Below are positions 25,389 to 34,758 of a DNA stretch of 64,000 bases, piece after piece. The position numbers and the translations under genes were made by a program. The DNA comes from Pantoea anthophila (GTDB lineage: Bacteria; Pseudomonadota; Gammaproteobacteria; Enterobacterales; Enterobacteriaceae). The notes under the pieces are model-generated. The model was not told where the DNA came from. It saw only the letters and a list, made by a program, of their open reading frames with translations, and made no database searches. Position 1 is the stretch's first letter; each line of letters begins with the position of its first letter. Location of the stretch: contig NZ_VHIZ01000064.1 of the NCBI RefSeq assembly GCF_006494375.1, forward strand, positions 1 through 64,000, given 5' to 3'.

Positions 25389-25862
25389 TTAACCAGACTT
25401 TTTTACACAGGAATAAATGTCAGGCCTTGTGATACTCCATGCATAGTTTTCCCGATTAACAGGTTCATAGCCAAATTTTTCATAGAGCCAGGGAGCGGTG
25501 GTAGTAAACAACATGATTCTGCGAAGCCGCTCGAAAACAGGATGATGGTGTATGCATTGCATCATCCACCTACCTAGCCCTTCTCCCTGATATTCTTCAA
25601 GGATATAAACATCACAAAGGTAGGCGAACGTAGCGTAATCTGTGATTAAACGCGCGAAACCAATCTGAGCGTCATCGTGATAAACACCAAAATTAAGGCT
25701 GTTTTCGATTGATAGACTGACAATATTCCGATCAATCCCTTTAGCCCAGGTCGACCGCGTCAGATAACGATGGATGGCCTGCACATCCAGCCTTTTCCTG
25801 TCTGTACTTACGAGATAGTTATCCTTGTGCCATTCATATTTCTCTAACGTGCCCACGTTCAC
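25389..25862 (-). CDS. GNAT-family N-acetyltransferase
   Basis: Acyl-CoA-dependent acetyltransferase of 157 residues with unknown substrate. The acetyl-CoA loop is EEYQGEGLGRW (about 88-98), preceded by the IGFARLITDYATFAYLCDVYI strand pair. The 51214-51660 protein of this window has the same order (STDRxRLD, GFARLITDY, LCDV), so the two are paralogues. Codons and sequence are more A+T rich than those of its paralogue. Single-gene unit flanked by repeats upstream. Confidence 0.88.
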   Translation of the reverse strand: MNVGTLEKYEWHKDNYLVSTDRKRLDVQAIHRYLTRSTWAKGIDRNIVSLSIENSLNFGVYHDDAQIGFARLITDYATFAYLCDVYILEEYQGEGLGRWMMQCIHHHPVFERLRRIMLFTTTAPWLYEKFGYEPVNRENYAWSITRPDIYSCVKKSG

Positions 25863-26306
25863 TCCTGTTTATAAATTTCCGGGAAACCCGACCTTATCAC
25901 CTGATGAAAAATCGCACTATGCGCGCCTATTCCAAAACACATTCCTGAGCGCTTCTCCATGAGATACAGTATCTGTTTTCGCTCCTGCCATACTTCCTCT
26001 TTCATTTAATGAATCAACCCGAAATTCACCCTGAAGTTGCTCTGTTTACGTTCACTTTTCGCTCATAGCGGACACTAGCCTGCCGAATTCCGCGTTGTGC
26101 CAGAAGCGGACGTGAGTATTTGTGTTCAAGGATTACGCCGAGTCACCCTGACGGAGTGCGGCAAGCAGTCTTATGATAAATAACGCTGTCTGGCTCGCAG
26201 AAGAGTTCTGGCTGTCAAGCGCCAGCCTGCCCGTTAACTTCTCCAGGGTGGAATGATGACATTGCCCGGTTCACTGGCTTGCCTTATAACCTACAGGGAG
26301 CGTTTA
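25863..26306. other. Intergenic stretch with a dispersed repeat
   Basis: No supported gene. It contains one copy of the GCGGAC repeat (26049-26115) and a short frame at 26173-26256 that encodes 27 residues without recognisable features. The right end carries the ribosome-binding site of the broken DUF2778 gene. Confidence 0.6.
26049..26115. repeat. Dispersed TTTTCGCTCATAGCGGACA-type repeat, copy 1
   Basis: Core CTTTTCGCTCATAGCGGACA, then about 30 bp, then CCAGAAGCGGACG. The same two-part pattern, or one half of it, recurs near 27220, 29998-30025, 32222, 33746, 34674 and 35947. The halves can pair (GTCCGC with GCGGAC), so it resembles a short extragenic palindromic element. Confidence 0.7.
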
Positions 26307-26836
26307 ATGCAGTTAATGAGAATGAGCTACGACGATCTGACTAAGGGCGGTGGCGAGGCAAAGCTGCACGTTTACGGCGTGGGTACCTTTCCGGTCTTTT
26401 CCGGCCAAAAGCCCTATACCAATGACCCAAACTGTACCTACAGGCCTGACAGTGCCATTCCGGTCGGGCCCTACTGGATTGTTCCGCGTCCTGAAGGCAG
26501 TATCGCTAACCGGATCAGAGGATGAGCCGTCGACACCTGGAACAGCTCAAATCATTCAGAGTGGTTTGCGCTGTTTAATTCGGAAACGATGAGTGATTCC
26601 ATCTTCATCAATGGCGTTGCCCGCGGCGGTTTCCGCCTGCATCCTCTTCGTCCAGACGGCTCCGGAGAAAGTGAAGGGTGTATCACCTTCGTACGGCGTA
26701 CTGATTTCTATACGGTAAGACAGGCGCTGCTCCGGAGAAAAAAATTCGCGTGCCGGGTTCGAGAAACAGCCTGATGGCATACGGCTATGTTGACGTTCAG
26801 GGAGAAAGTAACTTTGCAAACTGCAAAATTCGCTAG
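26307..26836 (+). pseudogene. Broken Tlde1-like toxin gene (DUF2778, L,D-transpeptidase fold)
   Basis: The frame begins at an ATG with AGGGAG 6 nt upstream and reads VYGVGTFPVFSGQKPY, GPYWIVPRPEGSIANR, then an in-frame TGA at 26523-26525. It continues in the same frame with DTWNSSNHSEWFALFNS and the catalytic FRLHPLRPDGSGESEGCITF (His and Cys of the family). Near a run of seven A (26738-26744) the frame changes, and the C-terminus (MAYGYVDVQGESN...) continues to a TAG at 26834. DUF2778 proteins such as Salmonella Tlde1 are type VI-delivered enzymes that attack peptidoglycan. Two lesions make this copy inactive unless the TGA is read through. Confidence 0.82.
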
Positions 26837-27086
26837 AAAAGCAGCGGTTTTTTTCGTCTGCTTTATTGTAGCCTTTATGGTTTCGCGTTACGGGATGCCA
26901 CTCTATCCGCTGACGGCGTGGCTCGTTGAGCATTCTCACCAAATTTTCAGCAGTTATCAGGATGACGTATACGAAGCTGGTACGGATCCGGTTACGTTCT
27001 TTTCCCTTTTGATCGTTATCGCGTTTTACGCTTTAGCCATATATTGGTTAGTTAAAATGGCAGTTAAAAAAGTAAAACGTGGATAG
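26787..27086 (+). CDS. Small membrane protein, probable immunity partner of the broken toxin
   Basis: Protein of 99 residues with two hydrophobic segments (about 20-36 and 68-88) and a basic C-terminus (KKVKRG). The start overlaps the 3' end of the DUF2778 pseudogene in another frame, as toxin and immunity genes often do. In intact loci a small membrane or periplasmic protein follows the Tlde1-like toxin and blocks it in the periplasm. I recognise no family; the immunity role rests on position and topology. A later TTG start is possible. Confidence 0.6.
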   Translation: MLTFREKVTLQTAKFARKAAVFFVCFIVAFMVSRYGMPLYPLTAWLVEHSHQIFSSYQDDVYEAGTDPVTFFSLLIVIAFYALAIYWLVKMAVKKVKRG

Positions 27087-27824
27087 GCTGCTTGCAGTAA
27101 AAAACGGCGGTTTTATACTGCCCTGCACTTTTGTCTGAAAAAGCAATACCAAAAAGGGTTCGCGAGCGGGTTGTTATATTTATTATGGCAGAACGTCCCT
27201 GCTGCTACCATTTGACGTCCGCTTTTCGCTCACAACAGCCCCTCACTGATTAATTGTGCCAAATCAACAAAACCTATCAGTTAAAGTCTGAGCTGATACA
27301 CCTCCATACGAGTGTGAACACGGTCAATGTGCGACGCTTACTGATAAATAGCCTATGGAAGCGAAAGCATTTTGACTGGTAAGGCGTGATGGGACTGCCC
27401 TGAGTAAATGCTGGAACCCGGTCTGCAGTGATACCATCGCGGAAGACACGGCTGAATTTTATATGCGTCTGCTGCTCCCCCACCCGTCCCGATGTGAAAA
27501 TTAACGGCTTCAACGGTGGCCTGCTGTACGGCGTACCGGGCGGTTATGAGTTTTATATCGCGCAGTACGGCGTGAAGAGGCCGGTGGGATATGCTCTGGA
27601 GGTGACTGATGGCGTGCCGGACTTTCTGGTGGTGGCTTTTGACACCCCTGGTCTCCGCCGGACAACCGGGTGTTTGAAGCCCCTTTTTAAGAAATCTGCC
27701 CTTTATCTGAGAAGTCAGCTGAGCCTGCTGTCGGGGGAATATACCGCGAATAATAGAAGAGATAATGGCGATGGCTTCAGGGCTGGCGCTGCCGGAAAGA
27801 ATAACGCGACATTCCCCCAGGGCA
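27087..27824. other. Intergenic stretch, degenerate sequence
   Basis: No intact gene. A GCGGAC repeat half lies near 27220. A plus-strand frame from 27428 contains one protein-like piece (FNGGLLYGVPGGYEFYIAQY, about 27506-27650) that may be the relic of a gene; the frame then runs into the terminator and coding region of the opposite chemoreceptor, so it is not a real gene as a whole. Confidence 0.5.
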
Positions 27825-27859
27825 GTAAAAAAGAGGCCGCAACGTTATCTGTTGCGGCC
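27825..27859 (-). terminator. Strong rho-independent terminator of the chemoreceptor gene
   Basis: On the minus strand GGCCGCAAC pairs with GTTGCGGCC around a 7-nt loop and is followed by TCTTTTTTA. It lies 58 bp after the stop of the chemoreceptor at 27918-29519. Confidence 0.9.
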
Positions 27860-27917
27860 CCCATTAAGATCTTAACTGACAGGTATTACGTCATTCACGG
27901 GCTTTTTATCTCTGCAC

Positions 27918-29519
27918 TTAAGCTGCATCGACACGGAATTGCTGTGCCCGCTGCGCGAGGCGATCAGAGAGTTCACGCAATTGCGTAGCAGAATTGACCT
28001 GATGGGCGTTGAGTGCTTCGTTTTGCTGCAGCTGGTTACTCATCTCCACCACTTCTTGCGCAATTTTACTGACGCGATGACTTTGCGCGATGCTATTTTG
28101 CTGTAACTCATCCAACTGTGTTACTACCCCCGAAACCGCGCCGCTGATTTGCGTGAACAACACTTCCAGCGCCTTAACTTTGTCAAAACCATCATTCACA
28201 TGCTGCTGAGTGTGCTGAATTAAACCATCAATCTGACGTGTTGATTCACCACTCTTTTGCGACAGCAGTCCCATCTCTTTGGCGACAACGGAGAAACTGC
28301 GGCCGTACGTTCCGGCGTGAGCGGATTCAATGGCGGCATTTAACGACAGTAATCGGGTTTGCATTGACAGACTATCCAGCATGGCGACAATCCCGGCGAT
28401 GTCGCCCGAGGCAGCAACGATCTGTTGCATTTTAAGTTCCATATTGTCGACTTCCGCGACGCAATTGCGCATCAGAGCATCAGCTGACTGCGCCTCCTGT
28501 GTGGCCTGCTGCGAGAGCTGTGCACCAATTTCGACTTCTTCAGACACGCGGTATAAACGCTGTGACAGATAGTGGAAGCTGGCATTCTGCGCCTGATGTT
28601 GCTGCATGAACTGTTCGTTATGCTGCTGCATATCTTCTGCACCGGCCGCCACGCTGACTGCAACATTATTAATGTCACTGACAATCTGCTGCAGACCGAA
28701 GCGCATCGATTCGATCGACTGAAACAGCTGGCGCGTCTCTAAACACTGGCGACCCGGCGTCTCATGGTTCGGTACCAGGTCGCCTGTTGCAATCTGTTCC
28801 AGCTGTCGGTTGGCTCGTCGAAGCGGCAATAGCACGCCGCGCATCAGCAGGCTGGAGGCCAGCACCAGTAGCGCCATCAAAATGGCACTGACGATCAGCG
28901 ACATATTGCGGCTCTGCTTCAGTGTACTGAGGGTAAGTTGATTCACGCTGCTCAACTGATGGTTGGCCTGTTCAAGCTCGCTGAACCAGGCATCGTTAAA
29001 TTGCTGCTGGAATGCCTGCATCGGCACAATAAAAAAGGCATTAATGTCATTGGCCGCTAACCCTTTCAACTGCTCTTGCAAACCTTCCGCTAACATCGCG
29101 AAGTCCTGAGCCAGGGGGCTGTCCGCTTTAGCATGGTAGGCGGTGAACAGCGACTGGGCTTTTGTTAACGAATTCCTGGAGGCGGCCGCCAGACTTTTCC
29201 AGCTATCGACCGAGCCGCTTTGCTGATCCTGCATTAAATAGATACCGGCGCGGTGGCTGTTATCACTGGCGGTGAGCAACTCGATACGCGCTTTATCCAG
29301 CAGGGCCAACCTTTCCCGCAGTTGATTGGCTTGCTCAAGTGAAATTTGCGTCTGATTAACGTGATTACTGAGCAGCAGTACGCCTGCGAACTGCAGTGAA
29401 CAAAACAGCACGATAAACAGCAAAAACTGGCCGCGAAGGCTGGTGAGCCAAAGCGGCATACGCCAGGTAAGACGTGTGCGTAAACGTAGCGGTAACGAGA
29501 TTACAGAAAGGAGTGACAT
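27918..29519 (-). CDS. Methyl-accepting chemotaxis protein, divergent signalling domain
   Basis: Chemoreceptor of 533 residues: TM1 about 32-52, a four-helix-bundle periplasmic domain (53-205), TM2 about 206-228, HAMP, then a coiled-coil signalling domain. The hairpin tip is unusual: LLSLNAAIESAHAGTYGRSF, then SVVAKEMGLLSQKSGE, where most receptors have [23 protein letters not shown]. No NWETF-like tail for CheR/CheB. Coupling to CheA/CheW may therefore be altered. The ribosome site before the ATG is weak, and I found no FliA promoter. Ligand unknown. Confidence 0.85.
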   Translation of the reverse strand: MSLLSVISLPLRLRTRLTWRMPLWLTSLRGQFLLFIVLFCSLQFAGVLLLSNHVNQTQISLEQANQLRERLALLDKARIELLTASDNSHRAGIYLMQDQQSGSVDSWKSLAAASRNSLTKAQSLFTAYHAKADSPLAQDFAMLAEGLQEQLKGLAANDINAFFIVPMQAFQQQFNDAWFSELEQANHQLSSVNQLTLSTLKQSRNMSLIVSAILMALLVLASSLLMRGVLLPLRRANRQLEQIATGDLVPNHETPGRQCLETRQLFQSIESMRFGLQQIVSDINNVAVSVAAGAEDMQQHNEQFMQQHQAQNASFHYLSQRLYRVSEEVEIGAQLSQQATQEAQSADALMRNCVAEVDNMELKMQQIVAASGDIAGIVAMLDSLSMQTRLLSLNAAIESAHAGTYGRSFSVVAKEMGLLSQKSGESTRQIDGLIQHTQQHVNDGFDKVKALEVLFTQISGAVSGVVTQLDELQQNSIAQSHRVSKIAQEVVEMSNQLQQNEALNAHQVNSATQLRELSDRLAQRAQQFRVDAA

Positions 29520-29794
29520 CTAACGATCCCAAAAAAATAAAAAAGAGTATTGGGAGTGGGCATGACAATTTGGTGACAGCGGACGCAATTCAGCGCAAAA
29601 CAGCATAATGCGCGGCCTTAAAAAAAATTATGGCCCTGTGGCGCTAAGTTTTTTGGCTAAGATGTTGTTCGATGAGGGGCAAAAGTAGCTGCTCCACAGC
29701 AATAAAACCGGAACCACTATGGAGTTTCCAAACTGCCCGTACGCCTGAGTATCCGAGACCGGAATAAGGAAATGAGCTTTGTTCCGGAGCCTCA

Positions 29795-29980
29795 AATTCC
29801 ATCAGTCTGCTGGCTGAACATTCGGCCAGCGCGGCGGCTTCCCTTGAGGAGCAAGCTTTCCTTCTGCGTCAGGCAGTTGCGATCTTTAAAGCCGGCAGGT
29901 CTGACGAAGAACTTACTGAAGTTGTAACCCCTGTAAAAGCTGTAAAAAAGACGAGCGTGATGACCACAAAAAGCTCATAG
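29795..29980 (+). pseudogene. Orphan C-terminal tail of a chemoreceptor gene
   Basis: A plus-strand frame with no start encodes about 61 residues: SLLAEHSASAAASLEEQAFL, then LRQAVAIFKAG and a charged tail ending at TAG (29978-29980). This is the typical C-terminal end of an enterobacterial methyl-accepting protein. The rest of the gene is missing, and the strand is opposite to both neighbouring chemoreceptors, so it is a relic of a third one. Confidence 0.8.
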
Positions 29981-30206
29981 CGGCCGTTGCGGCGCAACGG
30001 TCTGTCCAAGACAGAAGCGGACGTTTCCAACATTGCATTTGCTAATCCGCGTAGAACAGATCTTACCGCGTAGTAATGCAAACATACCGGGATCATCAGG
30101 GACGTCTTTTCAGGATACGGACAGGGAAAGGTGCCGGAAACGGCCGACAGGCAGCAAACAGGCGCTGAGCAGTCTTAATGTAAATGTCACTGTTGACGTA
30201 AAGGAA

Positions 30207-30242
30207 GGATATTCAAAACTTGTTTTCAGCATTTGAATATCC
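30207..30242 (-). terminator. Probable terminator of the second chemoreceptor
   Basis: GGATATTCAAA/TTTGAATATCC, an 11-bp perfect stem with a 14-nt loop, 36 bp after the stop of the minus-strand gene, followed on that strand by TTCCTTT. Confidence 0.6.
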
Positions 30243-30277
30243 CGCCATCTGATTTATTCGTTAAGCGACATATCGAA

Positions 30278-31837
30278 TTAGCCGGTTTTAAATGAATCAA
30301 CCACGCGATTCAGATTCACGGTTTCACTCTCAACAAGCATTACTGCTGATGAGGTCTCTTCAGCCAGTGCAGAGTTTTTTTGGGTAACAGTGTCAAGTTC
30401 AGAAATAGCAATATTAATTTGCTCAAGCCCCTTGCTTTGCTCATCCGTAGCGGTTCTGATGTTGTGCATTACATCATGTATCTCCAGTATCGCGTCATAA
30501 ACGCCTGAAATTGAATCCTGAGCGACATCAGATAGCTTTGCACCTTCTTCAATTTCCGTTACTGAATCACTAATAAGATCGCTGATTTCCTTCGCTGACG
30601 ATGAGCTTTTTTGCGCAAGATTCCTGACCTCTCCGGCTACGACAGCGAATCCTTTTCCGTGCTCGCCCGCCCTGGCTGCCTCAACGGCCGCATTCAGTGC
30701 CAGGATATTGGTCTGAAAAGCGATGCTTTCAATAATGCCGGTAATATCGTTAATTTTTGACGATTTTTCCTGCATGGTTTTCAACCTGTCTGACAGTGAC
30801 AGGACTACGGATTTACCCTGTTCAGACTTTGTTCTGGTGTCGTTAATCAGTTCAGAGACATCAGCAGAGTTTTGCGCGTTATTTTTAACCGCCACAGTCA
30901 TTTCCTCCATACTGGATGCTGTCTGAACAATAGACGCTGCCTGCTGTTCCGTGCGGGCTGAAAGTTCATTGTTGCCGGAACTCACTTCACTGATACCCTT
31001 GACAATATTCAGTGACCCCTCTTTTATCTCGGAAATTACCCTGATAAGGCCTGACTGCATCTCACTGAGTTTAAAGAATAATCCCCCTATTTCAGTTTTG
31101 CGAGGGAATTCTGTTTTAACCTCACTGGTAAGGTCGCCTGACTGAATACGTTCCAGTTGCGCATAAACCTGTGACAGGGGTTGGATAAGCACGTTTTTAA
31201 ACACCCTGATAAGTCCGAACATAAATATGAGATTGAAAATTATCATTCCATAGAAAAACACAGTCACCTTAGAGTAAGTCTCGCTGCTTTTTTCGGAAAT
31301 ATGGACGCTGATATCTGCCACCCTGCTTCGCCATGCATCATAATCGCTTTGCATTTTATCCTTATAGGGGCCGGCATTAATCGAGAACATAAGGTTGGCA
31401 TCCTTCTTATAGCCATTATTTAACGACTGCTGCAAAATGGCTGAATATGCCTGAAAGCTTTTCTGGAGAGATTTTTGTATATCTTCTGGCACTCCCCTGA
31501 TATCAGCCAGTTGCTGATAGCTGAAAAAATCTTTTCTTGACTGACTAAGGATCTTTTCACCATGGGCAATAAAATAATTTACTTTTTCACTGCCCGGACC
31601 ATCTTTGATCAACCACAGAGCAATCCGGTTAGTGTCTGCTCTCACCTCGTTTAACTGTGTCCAGATGTCGCTCAAAAGCCGTACTTTTTTACTCACAACG
31701 TCAGCGTTTCTGAAATTATCTCTGTCAGACCTTAAATAGTTGAGAAATACTAATCCTACGCAAAGTTGAATAACGATGATGAATATGCCACTGATGAGCA
31801 GTACTCTTGAAAGTTTAAATTTTCTGATGGCCGACAT
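30278..31837 (-). CDS. Methyl-accepting chemotaxis protein, Tar/Tsr-like
   Basis: Chemoreceptor of 519 residues: TM1 about 10-33, Tar-like four-helix ligand domain (34-188), TM2 about 190-213, HAMP (214-266), and a canonical signalling tip ([20 protein letters not shown], then [13 protein letters not shown]). No C-terminal pentapeptide, so it would rely on other receptors for efficient methylation. AGGGAG lies 6 nt upstream and a good FliA-type promoter sits 28 bp before the start, tying it to the flagellar regulon. Ligand unknown. More A+T rich than the core genes. Confidence 0.93.
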   Translation of the reverse strand: MSAIRKFKLSRVLLISGIFIIVIQLCVGLVFLNYLRSDRDNFRNADVVSKKVRLLSDIWTQLNEVRADTNRIALWLIKDGPGSEKVNYFIAHGEKILSQSRKDFFSYQQLADIRGVPEDIQKSLQKSFQAYSAILQQSLNNGYKKDANLMFSINAGPYKDKMQSDYDAWRSRVADISVHISEKSSETYSKVTVFFYGMIIFNLIFMFGLIRVFKNVLIQPLSQVYAQLERIQSGDLTSEVKTEFPRKTEIGGLFFKLSEMQSGLIRVISEIKEGSLNIVKGISEVSSGNNELSARTEQQAASIVQTASSMEEMTVAVKNNAQNSADVSELINDTRTKSEQGKSVVLSLSDRLKTMQEKSSKINDITGIIESIAFQTNILALNAAVEAARAGEHGKGFAVVAGEVRNLAQKSSSSAKEISDLISDSVTEIEEGAKLSDVAQDSISGVYDAILEIHDVMHNIRTATDEQSKGLEQINIAISELDTVTQKNSALAEETSSAVMLVESETVNLNRVVDSFKTG

Positions 31838-31865
31838 TTTAATCTCCCTCTAAAAGATAAAATTT

Positions 31866-31892
31866 CTATCGGCAGCGTTACCGGTAACATTA
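31866..31892 (-). promoter_or_regulatory. FliA (sigma-28) promoter
   Basis: On the minus strand TAATGTTA, 11 bp, GCCGATAG: 13 of 16 consensus positions of TAAAGTTT-N11-GCCGATAA with exact spacing. Transcription would start near 31858, 20 nt before the chemoreceptor ATG. Confidence 0.8.
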
Positions 31893-32225
31893 GCTTTTTC
31901 TGATGAGATGAATGCACTATTAATTTGAGAAAATGCTGATAAAACAACCGAATTATTTTATTGTTATCTTTAAATTAAATTTGTTACATTCTTGTCAAAA
32001 ACAAATGCAAAGGTATCTGCCGTGAAGGCAGGATAAAATTTTGGAGATTTGTTTTTTTACAGTAACCCAACCTCTGAATAATGAAAAATGCTTTAAAATG
32101 TAACTAAGATGTGTATTTAAATATCTATATGTAAGCAGAAGTTTACTCTGGGTGGTTTCTGGCAAATTAATAAAATGTATATGACTTCGTTCGAAAGGCG
32201 CAGGAAACACTGCCAGAATCTGCTT
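31893..32225. other. AT-rich intergenic stretch
   Basis: No gene seen. The DNA is markedly A+T rich with only short frames. It separates the FliA promoter from the first long direct repeat. Confidence 0.6.
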
Positions 32226-32415
32226 CTCGCTCATAGCAGACACAACCCTGCCTACAGCACCTGGTCTGTGGCTGCGCTTTGTAACACCCTTACAAACGTC
32301 CGGTATCCACGGGATGTGCATCCGCCTGGTGTGAATTTTCTGCACCGCCACTCAGGTATCGGCACCCGAAGTAACCAGAAGCAAAAATGAGCCTGTTACG
32401 GCTCATTTGTGTCAT
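32226..32415 (+). repeat. 190-bp direct repeat, left copy
   Basis: Aligns without gaps to 35955-36144, with about 16 differences in 190 bp. It begins CTCGCTCATAGCAGACA, contains CACCCTTAC and GTGTGAATTTTCTGCACCGC, and ends with a hairpin AAATGAGCC/GGCTCATTT (32385-32408). The stem is identical in both copies while the loop differs, which suggests the hairpin is under selection. Confidence 0.9.
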
Positions 32416-32916
32416 GTTAGTATCCGCTTCACAAATGGCAGTCTGGCAGCCACTGAATCTGATAAGCATGATCGACAAGCCGCGACGTCAGTGCGTACAG
32501 CAGCATGCCAAAGCGGGAAGCCATAAATGCGACAGTGAAGCACAAAATACATCCCGCCCTTTATTTTGCGAATTTTGCCATGTGCGTCATTAATCTCTCA
32601 TTAAATGCCAATATAACCGTAAGCGATATTATATCAGCTCATTTATTGCTGAAGGAGAGTTTGGGCTTCCGGAAAGAGGGTCAATACTGGCAGGATTTAT
32701 ACAGCTGTCATCGGTTTCGCAGGGCACATAGCACCATTCGGCATTGGCATTACTTACCACGTAATCTGTCCCTCTGTACCGCTTTAGCGGCTTAGAGGAG
32801 CTATTTGTGCATTGCCTGGCATTTGTGTGCACCTCCTCGGAGACGATAATTCTGACTAGTTGAATTTCCGCATTGTGCCGGAAGGGACATCACTCCAGCT
32901 ACCACAATTTATATTT
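32416..32916. other. Non-coding stretch after the left repeat
   Basis: Only short unsupported frames. Codon composition is irregular and no recognisable protein, promoter or RNA gene is seen; probably degenerate DNA inside the repeat-bounded segment. Confidence 0.5.
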
Positions 32917-33681
32917 TTATGAACAAGTCACTGATGGCATTGAACCCTTTTGCGTTTCAATAAATTTAAAAATTTTCTTTATTGATGCTTTGCCCGGGTT
33001 ATTAAATTCACTCAAATGATCCCCCTTTCCAAGGATCATAGATAAGCCATATTGTTGCGCTATCTCAGCCATAGCTGAGTGATAAGGGTCACTGGCACCA
33101 GCCCAAAGTAGAATTGGTGTTTTGTAAGGAAATAAAGCTTCCTTTTTTTCCGAGTACTTTCTTAACTCATTGAAAAAGCATCTGATACTTTCTTGATCGT
33201 TCAATGAAAGCCCGGAGGTAAGCTCTGGGGCTGTGCTTGTTGCATAAGACATAAACATATCAAAACTAAGTTTTCCTTCAGGCGTCTCCGGAAGGCCATT
33301 TTTTAAATCCCATCCGCCTAATACGACAGAATGAAGCCGTTTCGGATGGTGGTTAAGTAGTCCTAATGCAGCCCATGCGCCAGAGGAATAACCTATCACA
33401 TGCGCTTTATCATAACCCAACTCATCCATAACTTTGATGATGGATAACGCCTGGCCTTGTTGTGTGTATAATTCTGGTACTGGCTGCTTTTCGCTTTCAC
33501 CGTGGCCTAAAAGGTCCGGGCAAACAACGTGAAAAAATGGACTAAATGAGGATATAAATCCATTCTTCCGCCACGACTTTCCGTCCATCAAAAGACCGTG
33601 AAGCATTATGACTAAAGGGCCTTTTCCTTCTGCAACATATGATAAATGTGGTGTTGCTGACGTAGATAGTATATGTACCCC
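32917..33681 (-). pseudogene. Alpha/beta hydrolase gene without a start codon
   Basis: The frame encodes a hydrolase with nucleophile S in GYSSGAW, acid in WAGASDPYH and His in GKGDHLSEF, intact to its stop. The first ATG (33606) would begin inside the oxyanion strand (MLHGLLMDG). Codons before it still read family-like TPHLSYVAEGKGPLVI, but run back to a TAA (33682-33684) without any ATG, GTG or TTG. The 5' end has therefore been lost. Sequence just beyond (TGTACCCCTTAAAATTTAGA) looks foreign. A short, poorly folded product from 33606 remains possible. Confidence 0.75.
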
Positions 33682-33883
33682 TTAAAATTTAGAGTGGACA
33701 GAAAGCATACATGTATCCAGGCAAACAGCTCAACGAGTAATGGTATAAATTCCGCTTCTCGCTCCAAGAGGACGTTCAGGCAGCAATCCAACGGCGAATA
33801 TTGTTTCGTAATGAAACAGATGACGATTAATGTTCTTTTTACGTAATGTAAATGCTGGTTTCATAGCTAAATAAAGGATTTGT

Positions 33884-34624
33884 GTGAGCAGATTTCAGGA
33901 TAAACGGGTTTTAATTACAGGCGGCACCAGTGGCATCGGGCTGGCAGGCGCTCAGCGTATTGTTGCTGAAGGTGGCCACGTAGCCATTACAGGGCTTAAT
34001 GAAGAAAGACTTGAACGTGCACGCGGCTTACTTCCTGCGACATCGCTTATTCTGAAAAGTGATGCTGCAAGCGAAGCTGACATAAACGGACTGGGGGAAG
34101 CTATCAGAGGCTGGGGTTCACTTGATGGATTATGGCTAAATGCTGGCTTTGCAGAGGTAGGCTCTCCGGAATCTGTCACTACAGACTCTTTCAATCATAT
34201 GATGAATGCTAATGTGCGCGGTCCGATGCTACAGCTGGCCGCGCTTTCCAAATCGCTTAATTCCGGCGCATCCGTTCTGGTAACGTCATCCTCATCGGCA
34301 TATGAAGGTGCGGCAATGACGAGCCTGTATGCAGCGACGAAAGGTGCCGTTATTGCCATGGTCAAAAGTTGGGCATCTGCGCTGGCTGAACGCGGTATTC
34401 GCGCCAACACGTTGGTGCCGGGTCCGATTGAAACTAACTTCAGGCATTTTATGCCAGAGACGTCGCGTCAGCAGTTCGAAGAGTTTGTGTTAAGCCAGGT
34501 TCCTTTGGGCCGCGCAGGAACAGCAGAAGAGGCCGCTGCAGTTGCGCTTTTCCTGCTATCCGATGACGCATCCTACGTTACTGGCAGCCAGTATGCTGTA
34601 GATGGCGGGCTGATTCATTACTGA
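33884..34624 (+). CDS. SDR-family oxidoreductase
   Basis: Classical NAD(P)-dependent SDR of 246 residues: nucleotide motif TGGTSGIG (12-19), NAG at 86-88, catalytic serine near 136, Y149 and K153 (YAATK), and the C-terminal SDDASYVTGSQYAVDGG motif. GTG start with AGGA 6 nt upstream. Substrate unknown; relatives are annotated as 3-oxoacyl-ACP reductase-like. It is the first gene of a small module with a VOC protein and a WYL regulator inside two 190-bp direct repeats. Confidence 0.9.
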   Translation: MSRFQDKRVLITGGTSGIGLAGAQRIVAEGGHVAITGLNEERLERARGLLPATSLILKSDAASEADINGLGEAIRGWGSLDGLWLNAGFAEVGSPESVTTDSFNHMMNANVRGPMLQLAALSKSLNSGASVLVTSSSSAYEGAAMTSLYAATKGAVIAMVKSWASALAERGIRANTLVPGPIETNFRHFMPETSRQQFEEFVLSQVPLGRAGTAEEAAAVALFLLSDDASYVTGSQYAVDGGLIHY

Positions 34625-34671
34625 TTATTAGCAGGTTTCAGGAAATTCATTGAAATCAACCGAATGATGTC

Positions 34672-34731
34672 CCCTTTTCGCTCATAGCGGACATTGACTT
34701 GCACAACGTCCGCTTCTGCCCAAAAGCGGAC
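34672..34731. repeat. Dispersed TTTTCGCTCATAGCGGACA-type repeat, copy at the SDR 3' end
   Basis: CCTTTTCGCTCATAGCGGACA followed by GTCCGCTT, 8 nt and AAGCGGAC (34708-34731). This copy shows the palindromic half most clearly and may act as a terminator-like hairpin between the convergent SDR and VOC genes. Confidence 0.7.
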
Positions 34732-34758
34732 TTTTAAGTGCCAGACATGGGCAGTTAA

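Noticed and set aside
27428..27988. 186-codon plus-strand frame
   Set aside because: Its end lies on the opposite-strand terminator and chemoreceptor gene. Only a short internal part looks protein-like, kept as a possible relic.
32387..32832. Small frames after the left 190-bp repeat
   Set aside because: No ribosome sites, conserved motifs or consistent codon use.
33660..33760. Complete insertion sequence
   Set aside because: Only an end-like motif is seen; no transposase frame or matching opposite terminus.
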